From assembly GCF_005503145.1 (NCBI RefSeq), contig NZ_SCNV01000038.1, positions 1 through 64,000 on the forward strand: a DNA stretch of 64,000 nucleotides, read 5' to 3'. Position numbers and translations under genes: made by a program. The notes beneath the pieces are model-generated. The model made no database searches. It was not told the origin of the DNA and was given only the letters and a program-made list of their open reading frames with translations. The stretch is from Burkholderia sp. 4M9327F10. Its GTDB lineage: Bacteria; Pseudomonadota; Gammaproteobacteria; Burkholderiales; Burkholderiaceae. Shown piece after piece: positions 1 through 6,776 of this stretch (its first letter is position 1; every line of letters begins with the position of its first letter).

Positions 1-230
1 ATCTGCCGGCCATTCACACCGCCGCTGGCATTGATCTGGGCAATCGTCATCAGGGCGGTGTCCTTGAGCGACGTTTCGGAGATCGCCATCGTGCCCGACA
101 GTGAATGCAGAATGCCTACCTTGATCGGGCCGCTGCCCTGGGCGAAAGCGGAAGGAATCCCGCCTGCGGCCCCCGTCACACCCGCAACCCCTGCTGCCGA
201 TGCGACCTTCAGAAACTCACGCTTGTTCAT
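1..230 (-). CDS. urtA: Urea/amide ABC transporter substrate-binding protein, N-terminal part (UrtA-like)
   Basis: Only the first 76 codons are present; the gene runs off the left edge. The protein begins MNKREFLK, a twin-basic (KR) Tat-like signal peptide followed by an Ala/Gly-rich hydrophobic stretch and a likely cleavage after AFA. The mature part contains VGILHSLSGTMAISE followed by LKDT, the hallmark N-terminus of the UrtA/AmiC branch of periplasmic binding proteins, which captures urea or short amides for an ABC importer. An AGAGG-like ribosome site sits about 8 nt before the ATG. The substrate is inferred from this N-terminal signature only; the binding pocket lies outside the window. 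The gene faces away from the DUF3443 locus, with 488 bp between them. Confidence 0.75.
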   Translation of the reverse strand, partial: MNKREFLKVASAAGVAGVTGAAGGIPSAFAQGSGPIKVGILHSLSGTMAISETSLKDTALMTIAQINASGGVNGRQ

Positions 231-642
231 CGATCATCCTCTGCCTGTTGAAAGAGTTGGATTTAGTCTTGGATACAAGACGAAATCCACGGAGAGCAAC
301 TTCCAGGCCAGGCAGTGGATGGTACGAGCGGCCCGCATGGCTTGCGCGGCTGTTGCTGCAAGGCACGTGCCAAGCGGTAAGCCAGGCCGGCAAGGGAGCT
401 TGGCGCTCGCTGCGATACGCTTTGGATGTGCTCGCACCATTCGCCGGGATCTGACGTTTGTGCGCGAATCTGGTGCAACGCATGGCGTTCCGCTTCTTTG
501 CGGTGCGTACCGCGCTGCGGCGAAGCGCGTTTAGACGCCAATGGGTGGCGGCAGTGCATTGATGCCGCCGCTTCGTGCGCGAGCGTGCAGGGGGCTGGGA
601 GATTCGACCGGCAAGGAGCTTGTATCGGCACCCCGCAATGAC

Positions 643-673
643 GGAGACCGGAGCCTTAAGGGCGCCGGCCTCC
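643..673 (-). terminator. Possible transcription terminator hairpin after DUF3443 gene
   Basis: On the minus strand the arms GGAGGCCGGCGCC and GGCTCCGGTCTCC pair around a short CTTAA loop, with one G-U pair and one mismatch. The hairpin lies about 45 nt after the DUF3443 stop codon. No T-run follows, so it may be Rho-assisted or only a processing hairpin. Confidence 0.35.
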
Positions 674-679
674 TGTTTC

Positions 680-711
680 GATTGCCTGAGTGTTGGATTG
701 CCTGAGTGTTG
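680..711. repeat. Two tandem copies of a 16-bp unit
   Basis: The unit GATTGCCTGAGTGTTG occurs twice head to tail (680-695 and 696-711) just beyond the stop codon of the DUF3443 gene. Confidence 0.9.
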
Positions 712-718
712 CAGTGAC

Positions 719-2098
719 TCAGAAGGCGACGAGTGGCCCGGTCCGGGGACCCACCTTGGCGTTGTCGAGCACGGTGTAAACGTTGCGGCCGTAGAAGAAC
801 GGCAAACCCCAGATGAAGGCCCCGGACATCGGCGCACCGAGACTGTCGTAAGCGGCATTTCCGCTCGCCAGCAGGTTGACTGCATTGCCCAGCGAAAACG
901 GTACGGTTGTGGGTATACCGCTGCCGTTGCTCGCCTGCATGCTTGCGGACAGGCTGAGCGGTGCGGGCGGGGTGTACCACGTATCCGTCCAGAGGACTGC
1001 GGTAGGAATTGTGTTGTCCGGGAAGGAATACACGTTCGTGCCGCTGTCGATTATGCTGGTCAGCGAGCGGCTCCTGTACACCGAGGTGAAGTAACCGTTC
1101 TGATCCAGCGACACAATGTTTGCCGTCGAAGGCAACGCGTTGTTCTGCTGCGTTCCGATACCGAACGTCAATTGCCCGGTTGCGCTCGTCTGTCCTCCGG
1201 CCCGTATGGCAGGAAGGCTGATGATCGTGCCGTTGTTGTCCGCGGCGAAGCCGGCGACCGGGTTCATCACCTGGGTATTGAGGGGCACGCGCGTATTGGT
1301 GCAGGAACCTGACGACGGGCAATAGTAGTAATTCGCGGATAAGACGGTTTGTGCCGCCAGAGGGAAGTCGCGTATGCCTGGCGCAATGCCGATTACCCCT
1401 TTTGCGCCGAGCGTCCCGAGCGTGTTGAGGCTTGGGCCGCCGTGCGAGAGGCAGTCCGGTGGCGTGGCAAACGCTCCGTCGCCGATCACCTGGACCGGCA
1501 GATTGCCCGCAATCTCACCGCCAATTGTTACGTCCGCGCGTTTGATCGACCCCCACGTGTAGCCCGACCCAAAGGTCGCGCATTGTGCGATCGGCGCGTT
1601 GCCGGCCGGGTCGTCGGTGGCGCCGGTTTGTGCCGGCAACCGCCCTGCAAGTGCCGAACCCAACGCGCCGGCCAATACCCGAACGCCGGCCGAACCAGTG
1701 TCTAGCAGCATGTGATCTACGCTCGCGCACTGGCTGCTACCCTGCGTGCCGGGATAGCAAATCGTAGCGGTTACGTAGAGGCTGTTGGTGCCGCCCAGCG
1801 TGCGGTCGACGACGATCGGTACGATGTTGTTGGCGGCGGGCGTTGGTGTTGGTGTTGGTGTTGGAGTCGGCGTTGGCGTCGGCGTCGGAGTCGGAGTCGG
1901 AGTCGGAGCCGGGGTTGATGTCGGGCTCGGTGTCGGCGTCGGAGCCGGATTCGACGTGACCGGTGGCGAGGCACCCTTATTGTTCGACGCGTTTGCGTCG
2001 CCGCCGCTACCACCGCCGCTACCACCACCGCCGCAGGCGGAGACCACCACACTGGTACTAAGTACTGCGAAACAAAGCGATTTGTTTATCTTTTTCAC
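719..2098 (-). CDS. DUF3443 family secreted lipoprotein with pepsin-like aspartic protease motifs
   Basis: 459 residues from a GTG start. A lipoprotein signal peptide ends in the lipobox VSAC (Cys22), followed by a Gly/Ser-rich stretch and a long Thr-Pro repeat (about residues 50-87) that should act as a rigid spacer from the membrane. The globular domain has LLDTGSAGVRV (Asp about 133), a DNNGTII motif, IIDSGTNVYSFP (Asp about 351) and a C-terminus with WGLPFF followed by YTVLDNAKVG. These match in order the catalytic DTG, the second D[TS]GT and the C-terminal strand of pepsin-type proteases. DUF3443 has no assigned function that I know of; protease activity is inferred. It lies 32 bp after the DUF2844 gene and is paralogous to the protein at 2737-4137. 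Confidence 0.85.
   Translation of the reverse strand: MKKINKSLCFAVLSTSVVVSACGGGGSGGGSGGDANASNNKGASPPVTSNPAPTPTPSPTSTPAPTPTPTPTPTPTPTPTPTPTPTPAANNIVPIVVDRTLGGTNSLYVTATICYPGTQGSSQCASVDHMLLDTGSAGVRVLAGALGSALAGRLPAQTGATDDPAGNAPIAQCATFGSGYTWGSIKRADVTIGGEIAGNLPVQVIGDGAFATPPDCLSHGGPSLNTLGTLGAKGVIGIAPGIRDFPLAAQTVLSANYYYCPSSGSCTNTRVPLNTQVMNPVAGFAADNNGTIISLPAIRAGGQTSATGQLTFGIGTQQNNALPSTANIVSLDQNGYFTSVYRSRSLTSIIDSGTNVYSFPDNTIPTAVLWTDTWYTPPAPLSLSASMQASNGSGIPTTVPFSLGNAVNLLASGNAAYDSLGAPMSGAFIWGLPFFYGRNVYTVLDNAKVGPRTGPLVAF
1841..1950. repeat. Hexanucleotide repeat coding the Thr-Pro linker
   Basis: A degenerate 6-bp repeat (CGTTGG, GTTGGT, CGGAGT and variants) encodes alternating Thr-Pro on the minus strand. 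Such tracts can change copy number by slippage, altering linker length in 2-residue steps without a frameshift. Confidence 0.8.
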
Positions 2099-2130
2099 AA
2101 TTATGTATTCCGGAAGACCTGGAATTCGCC

Positions 2131-2568
2131 TTATTGCAGATCGTCTGCGTTGACATTGGCCGGCACAAGGCGCGGAACATAAGCTTTGCCGAAGAAATTG
2201 CCGGGACGTCCAGCAGACTGGATGACGAAGTCGCTGCTGCGCTCGATCATGAGCCCTGTGCCATGGGGGCGGGCCTCGCCAGCGGAGACAAAGCGCTGGA
2301 AGTAGCTGCCGAGCAAGGCGGTCATATCCGGGCGCACGGGGCCTTGCCAGGTGACGGCGAACACAACGTTGCTCGGCAGCGTGTACTCATGCACGGTGAC
2401 GCCGTCGGCGTCGACCGAGGTTTGCACCGAATAGGCCGCGGTGTTCTGCTGCACTGAGCGCAGCCCTTTCGGAGCCGATGAGCTGGCGCCTGGCGCTCCG
2501 CCCAATGCCGCGTACGAGGCTAGGGGCAACAACGTTGTAACGGCCAGCGCGATCTCTGCGAATCTCAT
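2131..2568 (-). CDS. DUF2844 family secreted protein
   Basis: 145 residues starting MRFAEIALA, chosen because GGAG lies about 8 nt upstream; a start at 2598 would add ten residues without a better ribosome site. An N-terminal signal peptide (hydrophobic core ALAVTTLLPLASYA) predicts export. The mature part contains SVQQNTAAYSVQ, VTVHEYTLP, VFAVTWQGP and MIERSSDFV, the conserved segments I associate with DUF2844. The function of the family is unknown. It sits between two DUF3443 genes on the same strand, 32 bp before the downstream one, so it is probably co-transcribed and may act with DUF3443, for example as a propeptide-like partner or chaperone; this role is inference. Confidence 0.8.
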   Translation of the reverse strand: MRFAEIALAVTTLLPLASYAALGGAPGASSSAPKGLRSVQQNTAAYSVQTSVDADGVTVHEYTLPSNVVFAVTWQGPVRPDMTALLGSYFQRFVSAGEARPHGTGLMIERSSDFVIQSAGRPGNFFGKAYVPRLVPANVNADDLQ

Positions 2569-2736
2569 CGAATTGCTCCGAAAAATGGGTCGGAGCATGT
2601 TGCCAGCGGTGCGTCAGCAGAAATGCCTGAAATTTCCTAACGACATGGCGGAAAGCGCTTCCGTGGTCGGGTGGGAATAACAGGAATAGCGAGGAACGCG
2701 TGACGCCTCGCCCGAGGACAGCGTGCCGGGCTGGCC

Positions 2737-4137
2737 TCAGAATGCGACAAACGGTCCGGCCTGCGAACCTACCTTTGCGCTCTCGAGTACGGTGTACACG
2801 CTACGGCCATAGAAGAACGGCAGTCCCCAGAGAACCAGCCCGGACGCATTCACACCGATATCGTTAAAGGCCGCGTTGCCGCTCGCGTAGAGATTTTCGG
2901 CGTTGTCGATCTCGAACGGCACATTGATCTGCGTGCGGGCTCCATTTGGCGACTGGAAGATCGCCGCCAGGTTTAGAGGTGACGCAGGCACGTAGAACCC
3001 GCTCTCGGTCGGAATGGTGCTATCCGGAAACAGCAACACGTTAGTGCCGCTATCGACGGCGCTTTGCGTAAGCAGACGGCCCTTGTAGATGCTGGTGAAA
3101 TTGCCGTACTGATCGAGCGGCAGGATATTCACAGTCGACGGCATCGCGTTGTTCTGCTGCGTGTTTATGCCGAATATGACCTGGCCCGTAGCGCTCGCGG
3201 CTCCCGTGCGCGGCAAGTTCGGCAAGCGGATGATCGTGCCGTTGTTGTCGGAGGGGAACGCGGCGACCGGGTTCAACGGTTGCTTGTTCACGGCCAAACG
3301 CGTGCTGGTGCACGAGCTTGTACCAGGGCAGTAGTAAAACCCGGCGGGGAACACCGTGTTTGCCGCAGCGGCGTCGTCGTACACCAGGTTGCTGATGCCC
3401 ACAATGCCATTGGCGCCCATCGCGCTCGCCGAGCTGAGATTGCGGCCGCCGCGCGCGCTGCAATCGGCTGGCACCGTGAAGGCCGTGTCGCCGATGAGTT
3501 GCACCGGCATGACCGATGAGCTCTCACCCCCTATAGACACGGTGGCCCGCTTGAGGGAGCCCCAGGTGAAGCCGGAGGCAAACGTCGCGCATTGGGCGAC
3601 CGGTGCGTTGCCGGTCGGATCGTCGGTGGCGCCGGTTTGCGCCGGCAACTGCGCGGCCAAAAGCGAACTCACCGCGCTGGCCATGACGCGCACGCCGCTC
3701 GAGCCGGTGTCGAGGATCATGCGGTCGATCGTCGCGCATGGGTTGCTGCCTTGTGCATTCGGCGCGCACAGCGTAATGGTTACATACGGCTGATTGATGC
3801 TGGTCTTGCCGTCGACCGTGATGGTTGCGGCATTCGCGCCACTGACTGGCGTGATGGTGGCTGGGCCATTGGCCGGGGCGTTGCTTGGATTGACCGGCAT
3901 GTTGTTGCCAGGCGTGCTGTTGCTGTTTGACCCGCTACTGCCGGAGTTGGCGGGCCAGACCGGCGTTGCGGGCCAGACGGCCGAGGCGGGCCAACTGGGC
4001 GCGGCTGGCCAGTTGACGGCGGTGTTGTTGGTCGCGTTGCTGCCGCCTGAGGTGCCGCTGCCGCCGCCGCAGGCAGAAAGCAGCGCAATACTGGCGACAA
4101 GCATTGCAACGCTGAGCGTTGTACCGAGAGTTTCCAT
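2737..4137 (-). CDS. DUF3443 family secreted lipoprotein, second paralogue
   Basis: 466 residues, paralogous along most of its length to the protein at 719-2098. Signal peptide and lipobox LSAC (Cys23) are followed by a Gly/Ser/Asn stretch and a Trp-Pro-Ala repeat (WPAAPSWPAS, WPATPVWPAN; about residues 43-64) in place of the Thr-Pro linker. The domain has ILDTGSSGVRV (Asp about 143), DNNGTII, AVDSGTNVLLFP (Asp about 362) and a C-terminus with WGLPFFYGR followed by YTVLESAKVG. Spacing between the two Asp motifs is 219 residues, nearly identical to the paralogue. The linkers differ completely while the domain and both acidic motifs are kept, suggesting the domain is under selection. No good Shine-Dalgarno is visible before the ATG. 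Confidence 0.85.
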   Translation of the reverse strand: METLGTTLSVAMLVASIALLSACGGGSGTSGGSNATNNTAVNWPAAPSWPASAVWPATPVWPANSGSSGSNSNSTPGNNMPVNPSNAPANGPATITPVSGANAATITVDGKTSINQPYVTITLCAPNAQGSNPCATIDRMILDTGSSGVRVMASAVSSLLAAQLPAQTGATDDPTGNAPVAQCATFASGFTWGSLKRATVSIGGESSSVMPVQLIGDTAFTVPADCSARGGRNLSSASAMGANGIVGISNLVYDDAAAANTVFPAGFYYCPGTSSCTSTRLAVNKQPLNPVAAFPSDNNGTIIRLPNLPRTGAASATGQVIFGINTQQNNAMPSTVNILPLDQYGNFTSIYKGRLLTQSAVDSGTNVLLFPDSTIPTESGFYVPASPLNLAAIFQSPNGARTQINVPFEIDNAENLYASGNAAFNDIGVNASGLVLWGLPFFYGRSVYTVLESAKVGSQAGPFVAF

Positions 4138-4168
4138 CGGGTTATGTCAGGAAACTCGACGCGATGCG

Positions 4169-4209
4169 TTACTGCAGATCGTCGACAGTGCGATCTTTGC
4201 GAACTTCAT
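4169..4209 (-). pseudogene. DUF2844 remnant with internal deletion
   Basis: On the minus strand this 41-bp piece begins ATG AAG TTC GCA AAG ATC GCA CTG (MKFAKIAL), matching the start MRFAEIAL of the intact DUF2844 gene, and then runs directly into the intact gene's last codons GAC GAT CTG CAG TAA (DDLQ stop), now out of frame. Homology continues upstream: both copies have TCGGAGCATG and GCTCC at matching distances before the ATG. About 400 bp of the middle has been lost. It precedes the second DUF3443 gene just as the intact DUF2844 precedes the first, so the two-gene unit was duplicated and then decayed. Confidence 0.75.
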
Positions 4210-4419
4210 GGACATGCTCCAGAAAACGAGTCGGAGCATGGTGCCAGAGGGGGTGCTGAGGATACCTTGGGAAGTTTCCGCAGCTCTCGGGTGAAACGCC
4301 GTCGTGATGGAGATTGACGGCGAGAGCAGGAAGATGAGGCGGGGTGGGCGATGCGAACAACTCAAGCCGCGAGGAAGCCCCGCGCGGCTCACACCACAAC
4401 TACGGGCGCCAGGGATGAA

Positions 4420-4743
4420 TCAATACGTCGGCACAGCCGGATCAACCTGGCGCGACCAGGCGTCAATCCCGCCTTGCAGATTGAACACGTTCTTGTGCCC
4501 GCGCGATTCCAGGAACAGCGCGACTTGCGCGCTGCGTGCGCCGTGGTGGCACACACAGACAATTTCCACGTCATCGTCGAGCTCTTCGCTGCGCGCCGGA
4601 ATCTCACGCATCGGGATCGATACGGCGCCTGCGATCGACGCCGTCTGGATTTCCCACGGCTCGCGCACGTCGAGCAGCACGGGCGCGGGACGCGATTTGT
4701 CGGCCAGCCATTCGGCGAGAGCGGGGGCAGTCAGGTTTTGCAT
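4420..4743 (-). CDS. Rhodanese-like domain protein
   Basis: 107 residues, a single rhodanese domain of the GlpE size class. The N-terminal LLDVREPWE (about 23-31) and the active-site loop CHHGARS (Cys65) are intact, so it should carry a persulfide on Cys65 and transfer sulfur to thiol acceptors in the cytoplasm. There is no signal peptide. Start at MQNLTAP is chosen; an in-frame TTG at 4773 would add ten residues and neither has a strong ribosome site. It follows the Pcm-family methyltransferase on the same strand after a 133-bp spacer. Confidence 0.88.
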   Translation of the reverse strand: MQNLTAPALAEWLADKSRPAPVLLDVREPWEIQTASIAGAVSIPMREIPARSEELDDDVEIVCVCHHGARSAQVALFLESRGHKNVFNLQGGIDAWSRQVDPAVPTY

Positions 4744-4876
4744 CGGGGAGACATCCGGTTCAGGTGAGAACAACTATGACTAACAGCGCACAGGGATCGG
4801 GCGTAACCGGGCGCATTCTGGCGCACCCGGCCAGCAGATCGCCCGGCGTCGAAACGCCAGGGCGACCCCGCGGCGC

Positions 4877-5530
4877 TCAGAACTTGAAGCGCGGCGGCTG
4901 CACGGCGTTGGTCAGCGGCTCGACATAGGTTTCGAACACATCGGCGATGCGATATTGCTTCTCGTCGATACGCGTGATGATCTGCGCCTTCATGACCGGC
5001 GCGGTGCCGACGAACGCCGCCAGACGGCCGCCGATCTTCAGATGTTCGAGAATCTCTTGCGGCAGGACCGGCAGGCCGCCGGATACGCAGATGACGTCAT
5101 ACGGCGCCGCTGCCGGCCAGCCACGCGACGCGTCGCCGGTCACGACTTCCGCGTTCAGCACGCCGTTGGCCGCCAGATTGGCCTTGGCCAGTTCAGCCAG
5201 TTCCGTCTCGATATCCACCGTCAGCACGTGCTGCGCGCGATGCGCAAGCAGTGCCGCCATATAACCCGAGCCCGCGCCGATTTCCAGCACGCTTTCGTGC
5301 TTCTTCACGGCCAGTTCCTGCAGCACGCGCGCTTCGATGCGCGGCGCCAGCATGTGCTGGCCAGCGGGCAGCGGCACTTCGAAATCGACGAAAGCCAGCT
5401 CGCGGTAGGCCGCAGGGACGAAATTTTCACGCTTGACGATGGAGAGCAGGTTCAGCACGTCCTGGTCGAGCACTTCCCAGGGGCGGATCTGCTGTTCGAT
5501 CATGTTGAAACGCGCTTGCTCGATATTCAT
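4877..5530 (-). CDS. Protein-L-isoaspartate O-methyltransferase family protein
   Basis: 217 residues. The SAM-binding motif I VLEIGAGSGY lies at about 81-90, followed by VLTVDIE, and the N-terminus MNIEQARFNMIEQQIRPWEV is the form found in the proteobacterial Pcm-like subgroup. The canonical enzyme methylates isoaspartyl residues for protein repair. In beta-proteobacteria this paralogue is often found near rhodanese and TolC genes and its repair activity is less certain, so the name is given at family level. Cytoplasmic, no signal peptide. Confidence 0.85.
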   Translation of the reverse strand: MNIEQARFNMIEQQIRPWEVLDQDVLNLLSIVKRENFVPAAYRELAFVDFEVPLPAGQHMLAPRIEARVLQELAVKKHESVLEIGAGSGYMAALLAHRAQHVLTVDIETELAELAKANLAANGVLNAEVVTGDASRGWPAAAPYDVICVSGGLPVLPQEILEHLKIGGRLAAFVGTAPVMKAQIITRIDEKQYRIADVFETYVEPLTNAVQPPRFKF

Positions 5531-5687
5531 GGTGGATTCGGCGGTTCGGTTTAGGTGCGACCCGGTGGGGTCCGGGACAACTGTGGAATTGTACCAAAGT
5601 GGGGGTGGAAACCATCTCCAGGCAGGCAGCCCGGCTCCGTGTTAGTCCCTATGAGACGGTCCTTGCGATTCCGCGCGCCATCGCCCA

Positions 5688-5709
5688 AAAATGTAATCGA
5701 TTACATTTT
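5688..5709. promoter_or_regulatory. Perfect 22-bp palindromic operator for the LacI-family regulator
   Basis: The core ATGTAATCGATTACAT is extended by AA/TT on each side into a perfect 22-bp palindrome with a central CG. A central CG in an AT-rich palindrome is typical of LacI-family operators. It lies 14 bp before the GTG start of the LacI-type gene, in the only AT-rich stretch of the spacer, so autoregulation and control of the downstream sugar operon are likely. Confidence 0.8.
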
Positions 5710-5723
5710 CGGAACCCAAACAC

Positions 5724-6773
5724 GTGCCCAAACTGCGCCAATCCGGCACCGCAGCGCCGCGAGCCGAGCCCGGCCCGGCCGAAGGCATGTCCATTGCAGG
5801 CGTGGCGGAGCAGGCGGGGGTCTCGGTGGCGACCGTTTCGCGGGTGTTGAACGGCCACGCCAACGTGCGTCCCGCCACGCGTGACAAGGTGCTGGCCGCC
5901 GTGGACGCAAGCGGCTACCGCGTCAACGAACTGGCGCGCAATCTGCGCACGGCCGAAAGCCGGCTGCTGCTGACCATGGTGCCGGACTTCGGCAACCCGT
6001 TTTACGCGGAGATCGTGCGCGGTATCGATAGCGTCGCCCGTCAGCACGGCTATTTCATGCTGTTGTGCGATACCGGCGCCGACCCGGGCCGCGAGCGCAG
6101 CTATTTCGACCTGCTGCGCCGCCGCCGCGCCGACGGCGCCATCTGTCTCGATCCGGCCACCGTGCAGCAGGCGCTCGGCGAAGAATCCGGCGCCTTGCCG
6201 TGGGTGGCGTGCTGCGAATTCGATCCGGCGGTCGGTGTACCGTACGTGGGCATCGACAATTACCGCGCCGCTGGCGATGCGGTGCGGCATCTGCTGGCGC
6301 GTGGGCATCGGCGCATTGGTCTGATCAACTCCGATGTGGCCTACCTGTATGCGAAGCAGCGCCAGCAGGGTTATCTCGACGCGCTGCGCGAAGCCGGTAT
6401 CACGCCGGACGAGCGCTGGCGCATGAATCTGAACAGTCTCGACTACGAAGCGGGCGCCTCCGCCGCAGCGTTGCTGATGGCGCAACGCGACGCGCCCAGC
6501 GCGATTTTCGCCGTATCGGACACGCTGGCGATTGGCGTAACCAACGGCCTGCGCAGCGTCGGCAAGCGGGTGCCGGACGACGTCGCCGTGGTGGGCTTCG
6601 ACGATATTTCGCTGGCCGCCCAGATCGACCCGCCGCTCACCACCATCGCGCAGCCGATGCGTGAGCTCGGCGAGACCGCGGCGCGCCTGCTATTGCAGCG
6701 CCTTGCCAATCCGCTGGCGAACGTCCCCGGTGTGTTGTTGCCGCACCGGCTCGTGATTCGCAGGAGCACGTAA
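5724..6773 (+). CDS. LacI family transcriptional regulator of the adjacent sugar operon
   Basis: 349 residues from GTG. The helix-turn-helix MSIAGVAEQAGVSVATVSRV covers about residues 22-41, with the hinge helix NELARNLRTAES after it and a periplasmic-binding-like effector domain (NPFYAEIVRG, VVGFDDISLA). An internal ATG at 5787 would give 328 residues, closer to the family norm and directly before the HTH, so the true start may be there. The gene is 3 bp from the ATPase gene, so it is the first gene of the operon it presumably represses. The ligand is not predictable from sequence; a sugar imported by the next genes is expected. Confidence 0.9.
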   Translation: MPKLRQSGTAAPRAEPGPAEGMSIAGVAEQAGVSVATVSRVLNGHANVRPATRDKVLAAVDASGYRVNELARNLRTAESRLLLTMVPDFGNPFYAEIVRGIDSVARQHGYFMLLCDTGADPGRERSYFDLLRRRRADGAICLDPATVQQALGEESGALPWVACCEFDPAVGVPYVGIDNYRAAGDAVRHLLARGHRRIGLINSDVAYLYAKQRQQGYLDALREAGITPDERWRMNLNSLDYEAGASAAALLMAQRDAPSAIFAVSDTLAIGVTNGLRSVGKRVPDDVAVVGFDDISLAAQIDPPLTTIAQPMRELGETAARLLLQRLANPLANVPGVLLPHRLVIRRST

Positions 6774-6776
6774 GCC

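Larger units (their letters stand above)
231..718. other. Intergenic region between DUF3443 gene and urtA
   Basis: No convincing gene is visible; the open frames here lack family features and ribosome sites. It must hold the urtA promoter and the end of the upstream DUF3443 transcript. It contains the hairpin at 643-673 and a 16-bp direct repeat at 680-711, listed separately. Confidence 0.5.

Noticed and set aside
217..885. 222-residue minus-strand frame over the urtA-DUF3443 spacer
   Set aside because: No ribosome site or family signal; overlaps the DUF3443 coding region in another frame.
4840..4864. GC-rich hairpin GCCCGGCGT/ACGCC-A-GGGC after the Pcm-family gene
   Set aside because: Short stem with a bulge and no T-run; not strong enough to call a terminator.
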